From Zoogloea sp. (GTDB lineage Bacteria; Pseudomonadota; Gammaproteobacteria; Burkholderiales; Rhodocyclaceae), in the NCBI RefSeq assembly GCF_028689785.1, contig NZ_JAQVCN010000001.1, forward strand, positions 1-64,000: 64,000 nucleotides of DNA. The letters run 5' to 3'. Positions 17,936 to 28,411 of this stretch are shown here, piece after piece. Numbering within the stretch: position 1 is the stretch's first letter; each line of letters opens with the position of its first letter. Under the pieces are notes generated by a model that searched no databases, was not told where the DNA came from, and saw nothing but the letters and a program-made list of their open reading frames with translations. Position numbers and translations under genes: made by a program.

Positions 17936-18533
17936 GGACGCTCTCCAGAGTTGAACGGGCCAGGTGCAGCTGCGCACCGGACAGGGCCAGATGGGTGACG
18001 GCCGGGTCGGCCAGGGTCTCGAACGCGCCACAGGCAAGGGTCGGGGCCGGGCCGGGCTCGGGCAGCAGGCGCAGCCACAGGCTGCGGCCCGCTTCGTCCT
18101 CGTCCACCCAGCCGGCCAGCAGACCCGCCGGGCCGGCCTCCACGCAGGCCAGTTGCAACGCCGGGGCGGGCGCACGGCTGGAAAGGCAGCGCCCCTCCCC
18201 ATGCCAGTCCAGGTAACGGGCCAGGGCCGGCAGCACCTGGCCGGGCTGGCTGGTGAGAAAACCGATGGGCAGGGGCAGGCCGTCACGGGCCTCGGCCAGG
18301 GCTGCCCGCAGGGCGATGTCCGGGCCGTGAAGGGTGGACAGGCTGAGCAGAGCCGCATCGGGAAGGCGGGTTTCATCGGCGTCATCCAGGCACTGGAGGG
18401 CACCGAAAAGCGCCAGCTCGACCCACGCCCCCACCCGCCGCGGGCGCTCGCCCAGGCGGGTGGCGAGGCGCTGGCGCCAGTCGGCCGGGGGCGGATCGGC
18501 AAAGTGCCGGCCGGCGATGCGCCAGATTTTCAT
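17928..18533 (-). CDS. Short beta-ketoacyl-synthase-like protein
   Basis: 201 residues (MKIWRIAGRHFADPPPADWR). The arrangement LSTLHGPDIALRAALAEA, LPIGFLTSQPGQVLPALARYL and a C-terminal strand-rich GWVDEDEAGRSLWLRLL resembles the half-length ketoacyl-synt_2 family that accompanies ketosynthases in aryl-polyene and resorcinol clusters. There is no catalytic Cys in a KS-type context, so if related it would be a non-catalytic partner (chain-length-factor-like). It overlaps both neighbours by a few bases, implying translational coupling with the ketosynthase. The family call is tentative. Confidence 0.6.
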   Translation of the reverse strand: MKIWRIAGRHFADPPPADWRQRLATRLGERPRRVGAWVELALFGALQCLDDADETRLPDAALLSLSTLHGPDIALRAALAEARDGLPLPIGFLTSQPGQVLPALARYLDWHGEGRCLSSRAPAPALQLACVEAGPAGLLAGWVDEDEAGRSLWLRLLPEPGPAPTLACGAFETLADPAVTHLALSGAQLHLARSTLESVHG

Positions 18534-19606
18534 GATGGGCTCCCGTGGGTGTCTTCGAGCACCAGGGCGGCATGGCCACCACCGAAGCCGAGGATCTGGG
18601 CAAGGATGAAACGCAGCTGCGGTGGGCATTCGGGCGCAAGGCCCACGGCCAGCTCAGGATCAGGCGGGCAGGCAGGCAAATCGGGCCAGCGCCCGGCATC
18701 GATGCAGGCCGTGAGCAGGGCCAGCTCGGCCGCACCCGAGGCGCCCAGGGTGTGACCGATGTTCGCCTTGAGGGTGTTCAGCCCCGGCAGGCGGGCAAAA
18801 ACGGCCTTTAGCCCGGCGATCTCTTCGGCATCATTGTGGGGGCTGCCGGCAGCCTGGAGCTTGATCAGATCCACGTCGTCTGCGCCGATGCCGCTGTCGG
18901 CCAGGGCGGCGCGGGCCATGCGCTCGACGGTGTGGCGCGAGGCCCCGGCCGGGTTGCTGCCATCGACCCGGTTGGCGCCGCCGCGCAACCGCCATCGGGC
19001 CGCCGTGCGCCCGAGGGCAAGGGCGGCAACGGCCTCACCGAGCACCAGGCCCGAACGATCTGCCGCCAGGGGGCGAGGCACCAGCGGATCAAGGAGCTGC
19101 AAGGCGCCAAAGCCGGCGCTACTGAAGCGGTTGGCCAGCTCCAGCCCCAGCACCAGGGCCGAATCGGCGTCCCCTGCGCCGATCAGGCGATGGGCGCTGA
19201 GCAGGGCCACGACCGATGAAGTGCACGCGGTGGACACCCAGAACACCGGCCCCTGCCAGTCCAGCCACCCAGCCACCTCCTCGGCGAATTGCTGGCAGTC
19301 GGGCAGGAAGGGCGAGCCATTTTCAAGCGCCCCCACGTTGAGGGACGAGGACGCCAGGAAGATCGGCGCGCTGCGGTCTACCGGGCCGCACTCCGCCACC
19401 GCGGCACGCACCAGCCGGCGCGCGCGGGCGTGCCAGTCGGGGTCGATATCGGGGATGGAAAAGGCCGGGAAGCGGGCATCAGGGGCAAGCTGCACAGGCA
19501 CGGGGCGCACGCCGCCGGCGGCCAGGCTGAGCAGCGCACGGGGCAGATCCAGCCCCAGGGCGCAGGCCAGCCCGCGCCCCTGCAGATAAGTGCCGGCATG
19601 GCTCAC
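18530..19606 (-). CDS. Atypical beta-ketoacyl-ACP synthase
   Basis: 358 residues of thiolase-fold ketosynthase, shorter than FabF (about 410). Nucleophile C128 lies in VSTACTSS. The second catalytic His is kept (ANIGHTLGASGA, H285). The first catalytic His of the usual HGTGT motif appears replaced by Gln: the segment KLQAAGSPHNDAEE aligns with EAHGTGTPxNDxxE, putting Q251 at the His position. This suggests altered decarboxylation, for example acyl loading or cyclisation rather than extension. GTG start at 19606 overlaps the ACP stop (GTGA). Confidence 0.82.
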   Translation of the reverse strand: MSHAGTYLQGRGLACALGLDLPRALLSLAAGGVRPVPVQLAPDARFPAFSIPDIDPDWHARARRLVRAAVAECGPVDRSAPIFLASSSLNVGALENGSPFLPDCQQFAEEVAGWLDWQGPVFWVSTACTSSVVALLSAHRLIGAGDADSALVLGLELANRFSSAGFGALQLLDPLVPRPLAADRSGLVLGEAVAALALGRTAARWRLRGGANRVDGSNPAGASRHTVERMARAALADSGIGADDVDLIKLQAAGSPHNDAEEIAGLKAVFARLPGLNTLKANIGHTLGASGAAELALLTACIDAGRWPDLPACPPDPELAVGLAPECPPQLRFILAQILGFGGGHAALVLEDTHGSPS

Positions 19607-19872
19607 GACAGACGTTCGGTCAGGTGCGCAGCGAGGGTGGCCAGGGAGGCCAGGGCACGGCGGGTCTCCTTGCTGTCGGGCATGCGCACACCGTAGCGCT
19701 TCTGGATGGCCATGGAGACCTGCAGGGCATCGAGGGAATCAAGCTGGAGGCGCGAGTCCGGGCCGAAGAGGATCTCGTCGTCGCCCAGGCCTCCGGCGGG
19801 CTCGGTCTTGTCGGCAGCCTCCAGGATCAGCTGCTTGAGGGCCTGAATGAAAGCGGGGTCAGGGGTGTTCAT
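19603..19872 (-). CDS. Acyl carrier protein
   Basis: 89 residues. The phosphopantetheine attachment serine is S46 in QLDSLDALQVSM, with flanking helices typical of ACPs. It would carry the fatty or beta-ketoacyl substrates for the DarB-like and ketosynthase proteins of this operon (DarC-like role) and perhaps present an acyl group to the BtrH-like protein. ATG at 19872 has only a weak ribosome-binding site. It lies 7 nt after the ABC permease stop and overlaps the ketosynthase start. Confidence 0.9.
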   Translation of the reverse strand: MNTPDPAFIQALKQLILEAADKTEPAGGLGDDEILFGPDSRLQLDSLDALQVSMAIQKRYGVRMPDSKETRRALASLATLAAHLTERLS

Positions 19873-19879
19873 GGTGTGT

Positions 19880-21052
19880 TCAGGGCGTGATTCTGCGGGA
19901 AAAGAGCCGGCTCGCCAGGGCCAGCCCGAGGATGCCGAAGACGGCCAGACGCAAGGCCCAGGGCGCTGCCTCGGCCACATCACCCTGGCGCAGCAGCACG
20001 GTGAGCAGGCCCTCCAGCCCCCAGTTCATGGGTGACAGGCGAGCCAGCTGCTGCATGGCGCCGGGCATGACGAAGGTGGGCACCATGATGCCACCCAGGG
20101 CCGCCATCAGCAGATTGCACAGGGGGCCGAGGGTGTTGGCCTGGGCGTGGGTCCGGACCAGGCAGGCGAGCAGCAGGGCAAAACCGATGGCGGCAAGGCT
20201 GGTGGCGGCCAGCATCATGAGCAGCGCCAGCCAGTGGATGCCGGCCAGGGACAAGGCCTCGCCGCCCAGCAGCGGCATCAGGGCAGCGCCCACCGTCAGC
20301 ATCAGGGCCGCCTGGATGGCGTTGATGCCCACGTAGGGCAAGGCCTTGGCGAGGATCTGGATACGTGCGGGCACACCCAGCGCCGCCAGCCGGGCCAGGG
20401 CGCCGCTGTGCTGCTCCTGCACGAAGAGGCTGCTGATGGCCGTGACCACGAAGAACATGCCGAAAACCAGCCAGGCTGGCACGTTCTGCTGCACCGCGCT
20501 GACCGGGCGCTGGGTGCTGCCCAACTGCTCTACTGCCATGAAGGGCAGGATGGACTGGCTGCCCCGGGGGCTCTCGCCCGTGAAGCTGGCCTGCAGCAGG
20601 GCCGCCCGCAGCTCGCCCACGGCGCTGGCAAGCTCGGCCTGCAGGGTGCGGAAAGCCCCCTGGTCGAGGCCCGGCTCGACCCGCAGATGCACCACCGGGG
20701 CGCGAGGCGGATCAAGGTCGCTCAAGGCATCGGCCAGGCCGGCGTCCAGGGTCAGCACGTAGGCCAGGCGCCCTTGGCGCAGAGCCTCGTCCACCGCGCC
20801 GGGGGTGGCCGGCAGGGGCCTGGCGGTGCCGTGGGCTTTGGCCCAGGTGGCGCTGATGCGCCGGGCCGCGGGGCTCTCCGTGGCGCTGTCGATGGCGTAG
20901 GGGAGCTGCCGCAGGGGGGGCGCGTACAGGTTCTGCAGGGCCAGGGACATGATCACGATGAAGGCCGCCGGCATCAGGAATAGAGCCGCCAGGGCATGGG
21001 GATCACGCAGCAGGGCGAGGAGCTCCTTGCGGATCAGGGCGAGCAGCATCAT
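19880..21052 (-). CDS. ABC-2 type exporter permease
   Basis: 390 residues. One transmembrane helix near residues 20-42 (ALFLMPAAFIVIMSLALQ), a large extracytoplasmic loop (about 45-205), then five more helices (about 210-385, e.g. LVFGMFFVVTAISSLF and ALGGIMVPTFVMPGAMQQL). This is the ABC-2/DrrB-YhhJ layout used for drug, lipid and polysaccharide export. Its ATG (21052) overlaps the ATPase stop (21049-21051). Together they form an exporter inside a biosynthetic operon, presumably for the aryl lipid. Confidence 0.88.
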   Translation of the reverse strand: MMLLALIRKELLALLRDPHALAALFLMPAAFIVIMSLALQNLYAPPLRQLPYAIDSATESPAARRISATWAKAHGTARPLPATPGAVDEALRQGRLAYVLTLDAGLADALSDLDPPRAPVVHLRVEPGLDQGAFRTLQAELASAVGELRAALLQASFTGESPRGSQSILPFMAVEQLGSTQRPVSAVQQNVPAWLVFGMFFVVTAISSLFVQEQHSGALARLAALGVPARIQILAKALPYVGINAIQAALMLTVGAALMPLLGGEALSLAGIHWLALLMMLAATSLAAIGFALLLACLVRTHAQANTLGPLCNLLMAALGGIMVPTFVMPGAMQQLARLSPMNWGLEGLLTVLLRQGDVAEAAPWALRLAVFGILGLALASRLFSRRITP

Positions 21053-21978
21053 TGATCCCGCAGCCGGGTATCGGTCAAGTTCATGAACAGGCGCTCAAGG
21101 CTGTAACGCCCGAAGCGGGCTTCGCGGATGCGCCCTCCCCGCGCCTCAATGCGGGCCAGCGCCGCCACTGGCGAGGCGGTAGCGGCGAGATCAAGCTTCA
21201 GGTGAACGCCGGCCACCTCCAACTGGCCCTCGATCTCGCCGGCCAGGGCCGCCAGCGCGTCGGCGTCGAGGGGCGCTTCAAGCTGCAGTTCGACCTGCCC
21301 CCGGGCCTGAGCCAGAAGTTCCGTCAGGCTGCCCTGGCGGAGCACGCGTCCTCGATCGACGATCACCACCCGATCGGCGACAGCTTCGATCTCTTCCATG
21401 TAATGGCTGGTGTAGATCACCCCCATGCCGGAGGCAGCCAGGCTACGCACGGTCTCCAGCAGAAAGGCCCGGGACTGGGGATCGACGCCCACCGTCGGCT
21501 CGTCGAGCACCAGCAGCCCAGGGGTCGGCAGCAAGGCAATAGCCAGGTTGAGCCGGCGCTTGAGCCCGCCGGAGAGGTGCTCGACGCGAGTGGCGACAAA
21601 GTCTTCGAGACGGGTGGCGGCGAGAGCCCGGGCGATGGCCTGCCTGGCCGCGGTACCGGACAGGCGGCTGGCGGCAGCGAAGCAGCGCAGGTTTTCGGCC
21701 ACGCTCAGCATGGGATAGAAGGCAAAGTCTTGAGGCGCGATGGCGATGCAGCCGGGCGCACGTCGGCGAAGGTCATCAAGGGCTTCACCGTCAAACTCGA
21801 TCTGCCCTGCCGCAGGCTGGAGCAGCCCGGCCAGATGGGCTACCAGGGTGGACTTGCCGGCCCCGTTGGGCCCGAGGAGGCCAAGGATCTCACCACGCCG
21901 GGCTTCCAGGCTGAAATCCACGAGGGCCGGCGTCGTCGCTGCCGGATAGCGATAGTGGAGCCCGCGGACCTGCAACAT
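21049..21978 (-). CDS. ABC exporter ATP-binding protein
   Basis: 309-residue nucleotide-binding subunit: Walker A GPNGAGKST at 36-44, signature LSGGLKRRL from 135, Walker B LLVLDEPTVGVDP from 154, switch His in YTSHYMEE. The C-terminal extension of about 80 residues is typical of DrrA/CcmA-like exporters. The start overlaps the BtrH-like stop by one base (TGATG). It powers the permease encoded next. Confidence 0.93.
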   Translation of the reverse strand: MLQVRGLHYRYPAATTPALVDFSLEARRGEILGLLGPNGAGKSTLVAHLAGLLQPAAGQIEFDGEALDDLRRRAPGCIAIAPQDFAFYPMLSVAENLRCFAAASRLSGTAARQAIARALAATRLEDFVATRVEHLSGGLKRRLNLAIALLPTPGLLVLDEPTVGVDPQSRAFLLETVRSLAASGMGVIYTSHYMEEIEAVADRVVIVDRGRVLRQGSLTELLAQARGQVELQLEAPLDADALAALAGEIEGQLEVAGVHLKLDLAATASPVAALARIEARGGRIREARFGRYSLERLFMNLTDTRLRDQ

Positions 21979-22964
21979 CAGGACACCGCGGCCTTGAGCT
22001 CGGTAAAGAAGCCCTTCTCGGCTGCCGCCAGGGCGAAAAGGTGCTCGGCCAGGGCCGGCGGATCAAAGGGGTCTCGCCCTTTCACCATGCGTGCGGCCGC
22101 CAAAGCAAAGGCCCGCCAGCCATCACCAATGTCCATCAGGCGTTCGGCAAACTCGCCGAGGGCCGGGCGCTCCGCCGGCCGGGCGGCCTCCTGCAGGAAG
22201 GCCGCGTAGAGAAAGCGGAAGCCGGCACCACCGGTGCCGATCTCCTCCTGCATGCGCACGATGTGGCCCACCAGGCGCAGGCTGTCCGGCTTGCCGCGAT
22301 CCATCCTGCCCAGGCCGCGGGCCAGCCCGCGAATGCCGCCCGCACCGAAGATGGGCAGCGGCGCCAGCATGCTCCAGGCAACCCGATGGATGGCCTGGCG
22401 GATTGCCTTGGGCGGGATGTCGCGCCCGGGCACCGCGGTAGGAAAGTACAAGGTGCCTTTGGGGGCCAGCATGCCCTTGGCAAAGCGGGCGCGGTTGAGG
22501 TCGTCCCGGTGGCAGCGCACCGGGTGCTCCCCCACCGGGTCGCTGATCAGGTATTCGTCCCCTTCCCGCCCGTAGACCACCAGGTTGTGGGCGTTGAAGT
22601 GAAAGCGCATGTCTTCGGGAAAATAGGGCAGCCAGTAGACTGAAGTCTGCAGGCCCACCACCTGCCCCTGGTCGAGCAATGCATCCAGGCGCGCCTCACC
22701 AGCGGCCATGCTGGAAAAGCGTTCGATCCGGAAATGCACGCCCAGGGACTTGCGCACCCCCCGGATGATCGCCCGGGGCGGTACCCGGTAGGCGATCAGC
22801 GGCATCTCCTGGATGCGTACGAAGGGCAGATAAGCGAAGCTCAGGCCGCCGCCTAGACCAAAAGCCATGGGTTCGCCGATGGGGAGCCCATGGTGGTTGA
22901 GGAGATTGGCAACCGTGCCGCTTTCACAATGGGCGGCGTGGCGATGCTGGAAATCCGCGCTCAT
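21978..22964 (-). CDS. BtrH-like N-terminal-domain protein (putative acyl-ACP transferase or C39-like)
   Basis: 328 residues. The N-terminus (HRHAAHCESGTVANLLNHHG, then EPMAFGLGGGLSFAYLP) is the BtrH N-terminal fold. A candidate Cys-His-Asp triad in papain/C39 order is visible: C13, H126 in FHFNAHNLVVYG and D142 in YLISDPVG. BtrH of butirosin synthesis transfers an acyl group from an ACP to an amino sugar. Here an ACP is encoded three genes downstream, so acyl transfer from that carrier is plausible but unproven. The ATG at 22964 overlaps the stop of the 131-aa gene (ATGA). The C-terminal 120 residues are helical with no motif I recognise. Confidence 0.75.
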   Translation of the reverse strand: MSADFQHRHAAHCESGTVANLLNHHGLPIGEPMAFGLGGGLSFAYLPFVRIQEMPLIAYRVPPRAIIRGVRKSLGVHFRIERFSSMAAGEARLDALLDQGQVVGLQTSVYWLPYFPEDMRFHFNAHNLVVYGREGDEYLISDPVGEHPVRCHRDDLNRARFAKGMLAPKGTLYFPTAVPGRDIPPKAIRQAIHRVAWSMLAPLPIFGAGGIRGLARGLGRMDRGKPDSLRLVGHIVRMQEEIGTGGAGFRFLYAAFLQEAARPAERPALGEFAERLMDIGDGWRAFALAAARMVKGRDPFDPPALAEHLFALAAAEKGFFTELKAAVS

Positions 22965-23356
22965 GGCAGGGCCCGCAGTGTTTCCGGAGAAACGCCCAAG
23001 GCGGCGGCGTAGCGGCTCAGCAGTTCTGGTGACAGCCGGGCGAATACGGCCGGGCGGAAATGGCGGCGGATGCGCCAGCGCCACACCCCGCAGCTCTGGG
23101 CGAAGGTGGCGATGTCCATGCGGCGGGCGTACATCCAGTATTCCAGGGGCGATGACTGGCCGGCCACCACCCGGGCCCGGGCCGCCTTGGCGTAGGCATC
23201 GAAGACATCCACGGCCTGGAGGGTGACGATCTCTTCGGCCTCCCAGCCGGCGGACTCCACCGCAACGATCGCTCCACCCGCCCCCCGCGCATACACGGCC
23301 TTGCGATGGCCGCCGAGGGTGGCGTTGCCATCCTGGGGCACATCCTGAACATCCAT
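22961..23356 (-). CDS. 131-aa protein of unknown function in the resorcinol-lipid operon
   Basis: Starts ATG 23356 overlapping the DarB-like stop by one base and ends overlapping the BtrH-like start. The N-terminal half is beta-rich with many glycines (YARGAGGAIVAVESAGW). The C-terminal half is helical and basic: RRMDIATFAQSCGVWRWRIR then LSPELLSRYAAALGVSPETL, resembling an HTH (XRE-like) bundle, though no DNA contact role can be claimed. I do not recognise the family. Rigid position between darB-like and btrH-like genes argues for a pathway role. The much longer frame through this region up to 24241 is a shadow of the DarB-like gene. Confidence 0.65.
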   Translation of the reverse strand: MDVQDVPQDGNATLGGHRKAVYARGAGGAIVAVESAGWEAEEIVTLQAVDVFDAYAKAARARVVAGQSSPLEYWMYARRMDIATFAQSCGVWRWRIRRHFRPAVFARLSPELLSRYAAALGVSPETLRALP

Positions 23357-24492
23357 CAGACCGCCTCCAGAAACACGAAACCGCTGGAGAAGCGCCCGCT
23401 TTCCGGCACGTAGAGCAGGATCTTCTGGCCCGGGCGGATGCGCCCGGAGCGCATCAGCTCGTCGAGCATGATGTAAGGCGACGCGGAACCCGTGTTGCCC
23501 TTGTCCACCAGGTTGGTAAACCACCGGAACGTGGGGATGGGGAAGCCGATGTCCGCCAGGGTGCGTTCGAGGACGGGGGCGAAATACAGGGACGAGATGT
23601 GGGGCAGGAACCAGTCCACGTCCTCGGGGCGGAGGCCATGGCGGGCCTGGAGGGCGTGGATGGGATCGGTGAGGGTGACCGGGGCGACGTGTTCGTTGAG
23701 GAGCCGGACATCCTGTTTGAGCGAGAAGATGGAGCGGGAGGCCCAGTCGGTCACCGGGAAGCGCACCCACCCGCGCAGGCCGCCGTCGGACTCCTTCTCG
23801 GCGCCGGCGTACATGCAGGCGGGCAGCCGGTGGGCGTTGGAGAACAGCTCGATCCAGCACACCCGGAGGGAGACCTGCCCCGGCCGGGGCGTCGGCTCCA
23901 GCAGCAGGGCCCCGGCCCCGTCGGACAGCATCCAGCGCAGGAACTCCTTGTCGAAGGCAATCTCGGGGCGCGCTTCCAGCTCCCGCGCCAGGTGTTCGCT
24001 CTCGGCCTCGAAATGGCTTGCCCGCATGACCGGCGAGACCAGCTCGGAACCCGTGGCGATGGCGCGCCTGGCACTGCGCGAGGCCACGCTCATGGCCGCG
24101 TACTTGAGGGCAGCGGTGCCCGACAGGCAGATGCCCGCCAGGGACACCACTTCCAGCTGGGGCCAGCCCAGCTCGCCATGGACCATCACCCCGTGTCCGG
24201 GGAGGAGCTGGTCGGCATGGGAGGTGCCCGTGGCCAGGCAATCCACCGGGCCCACATCGCCGAGGGCGCGGATGGCCTCTGCGGTGAGCCGGGCGTGGGT
24301 CATCACCGGCTCGCGGGTGACCGGGTCGAGGGCGTAATGGCGGGTCTTGATGCCGTTGTTGCGCAGCACGATGCGCCGCGCCCGGGAGGGCTTGCCGCCG
24401 ACCATGCCAAGGATGGACTCGATACCCTCATTGGGTACCGGCTCCAGGGGCAGGTAGGCGGCAGATCCGGTGATGAAGACGTCAGAAATCAT
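23356..24492 (-). CDS. darB: DarB-like ketoacyl-ACP synthase III (dialkylresorcinol ring formation)
   Basis: 378 residues, FabH-fold. The catalytic triad is complete: C122 in SLAGICLSGTAALK, H298 in FLPHISS and N333 in KGNTGSAS. DarB enzymes condense a beta-ketoacyl thioester with a second acyl thioester and cyclise the product to a cyclohexanedione, which DarA aromatises to 2,5-dialkylresorcinol. ATG 24492 overlaps the darA-like stop (24482); a TTG at 24501 is an alternative start. The symbol is by similarity and neighbourhood; substrates are unknown. Confidence 0.82.
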   Translation of the reverse strand: MISDVFITGSAAYLPLEPVPNEGIESILGMVGGKPSRARRIVLRNNGIKTRHYALDPVTREPVMTHARLTAEAIRALGDVGPVDCLATGTSHADQLLPGHGVMVHGELGWPQLEVVSLAGICLSGTAALKYAAMSVASRSARRAIATGSELVSPVMRASHFEAESEHLARELEARPEIAFDKEFLRWMLSDGAGALLLEPTPRPGQVSLRVCWIELFSNAHRLPACMYAGAEKESDGGLRGWVRFPVTDWASRSIFSLKQDVRLLNEHVAPVTLTDPIHALQARHGLRPEDVDWFLPHISSLYFAPVLERTLADIGFPIPTFRWFTNLVDKGNTGSASPYIMLDELMRSGRIRPGQKILLYVPESGRFSSGFVFLEAV

Positions 24493-25465
24493 AGTGGGCA
24501 AGGCGTTCGAGGCCGGAGCCCGAGGGCTGCTCGTAGGATGCCTTCACCGCGTCGAGACGGCGACGCAGGAAGGGGCGCAAAAATGCCTGTAGGGCAAGAG
24601 AAACCGGGACCACCGTAAGAATGATGGCTACCAAAAATATCAGGTACAAGGCCAGCAAGGGCAGGCGCTGCCAGGCGCCGGGCCGGCCGGCCCGGTGCAG
24701 CAGCGTACCCCAGACACGGAAACTGCGGCTGCCGGCCCTTTCGCTGACGAGCAGCTCGGGGCGTGCCTCTACGGCGCCAAGCCCGGCCAGCAGCGGCGCC
24801 GTCCCCTGCTCGCGGTCATCCAGCAGGGCGTCTCGCAGTGCCCGACCAAAGCGGACGCTGCGCCGGATGTCGTCCTCGGCCACGCCGGCAGGCGGCAGTC
24901 CGGGCACCGGCTTGCGACGCCCGGTGAGCAGCCACAAGGGCGTGGTGAGCAGGGTGGCGAGGGTGGGGGCACGGTCGGTGAGCACTACGTTGTCCAGGTG
25001 CCGGGCGCCAATCTCCGCCAGCCGCGCCCGGACCCGGTCGTGGGCCATCATCCACATGTTGCGACAGGCCACCACCGTGACCACCGGCTTGTTGCGCAGC
25101 AGGCGCGCGCCCTCGTCGCCGAGGAGAAAGGCGGCCACCGGCTGACTGGGGGCGAGAAACCACACCTGGTAAAACAGGATGACCAGGTCGTAGGACTCGT
25201 CGGCGGGGAGATCCAGGGGCGCGATCTCGCCGGGCCGCATCAATGCCGATTCGGGAAAGGCGTCGAGAAAGCGGAAGAACGGCCATGGAAACGGAAACGC
25301 CACTTGCGGACGGAGCTGCACCACCCGCAAAGCAATACCGGGCTCGGCCAGCAGGGGTTCAATCAGGCGCCCGGCAATGGCGGACAGCTGGCCCGTCTGT
25401 GTGTAAACGACGACCAGCGCACGCTTCGTGGGCCCGGGTGCAGCGTGATGCGATTCGTTCGACAC
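24482..25465 (-). CDS. darA: DarA-like dialkylresorcinol condensing/aromatising enzyme
   Basis: 327 residues, GTG start (25465). The N-terminal half is a flavodoxin-like fold (ALVVVYTQTGQLSAIAG at about 16-32; VILFYQVWFLAPSQP near 95), consistent with an NAD(P)H/flavin redox or aromatase role. A hydrophobic helix near 270-290 (LYLIFLVAIILTVVPVSL) anchors the C-terminus to the membrane. Proteins of this type are annotated as dialkylresorcinol condensing enzyme DarA. It is the first gene of the ten-gene operon. The start codon has a poor ribosome-binding site, so the exact start is uncertain. Confidence 0.8.
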   Translation of the reverse strand: MSNESHHAAPGPTKRALVVVYTQTGQLSAIAGRLIEPLLAEPGIALRVVQLRPQVAFPFPWPFFRFLDAFPESALMRPGEIAPLDLPADESYDLVILFYQVWFLAPSQPVAAFLLGDEGARLLRNKPVVTVVACRNMWMMAHDRVRARLAEIGARHLDNVVLTDRAPTLATLLTTPLWLLTGRRKPVPGLPPAGVAEDDIRRSVRFGRALRDALLDDREQGTAPLLAGLGAVEARPELLVSERAGSRSFRVWGTLLHRAGRPGAWQRLPLLALYLIFLVAIILTVVPVSLALQAFLRPFLRRRLDAVKASYEQPSGSGLERLAHYDF

Positions 25466-25497
25466 TGGGGGATCTGATGGCGCGTTTCAATAGCCGC

Positions 25498-25527
25498 ATT
25501 CTATTGCCTGGGCATGTCACCCGGCAA
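25498..25527 (-). promoter_or_regulatory. Candidate promoter of the resorcinol-lipid operon
   Basis: Minus-strand TTGCCG (25522-25527) and TAGAAT (25498-25503) with an 18-nt spacer, placing transcription start about 25 nt before the darA-like GTG. It is the only promoter-like match in the short gap between clpB and the operon. Visual match only. Confidence 0.4.
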
Positions 25528-25558
25528 TCTTGCCGCCACGCCGCCGCACCCGAGCGCC

Positions 25559-25591
25559 ACGGAGCCGCCCGGGCACACCGGGCGGCTCCGT
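25559..25591 (-). terminator. Terminator-like hairpin after clpB
   Basis: A perfect 14-bp GC-rich stem (25559-25572 with 25578-25591, loop GCACA) begins 17 nt past the clpB stop. No T-run follows on the minus strand. It would limit read-through from clpB into the darA-like operon on the same strand. Confidence 0.6.
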
Positions 25592-25607
25592 ATTCAAACA
25601 CCGACGA

Positions 25608-28187
<2,580 letters not shown>

Positions 28188-28214
28188 GGAGCCTCCGGAT
28201 TTTGGTCTGAAGCC

Positions 28215-28243
28215 TACATGGGGGAGGAATCGGGGCTTTCAAG
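28215..28243 (-). promoter_or_regulatory. Sigma-32 (RpoH) heat-shock promoter of clpB
   Basis: On the minus strand CTTGAAA (28237-28243), a 13-nt spacer and CCCCATGTA (28215-28223) match the RpoH consensus CTTGAAA-N11-16-CCCCATNT almost perfectly, 27 nt before the clpB ATG. Confidence 0.85.
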
Positions 28244-28411
28244 TCGAACCCGCGAATGCACACGGGCCCTGCGCCGGCTCGGCGGGCCACATACGCAAAT
28301 GTCCTCCACCAAAGTATGATGCGGAGCTTTCCGACAACGACAGGGGCATTCTCCAGCCCCGCTCCGCCTTCACCCGTCCGGCCCGAGTGCCAGGCCCCGA
28401 GGAGACGAAAA

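Noticed and set aside
16904-18502. A 532-codon frame that would fuse extra N-terminus to the O-methyltransferase
   Set aside because: The added residues are an out-of-frame reading of the ketosynthase-like gene; a good ribosome-binding site and ATG occur at 17935.
22961-24241. A 426-codon frame covering the 131-aa gene and part of the DarB-like gene
   Set aside because: The upstream part is a shadow of the DarB-like coding sequence; the real start is the ATG overlapping its stop at 23356.
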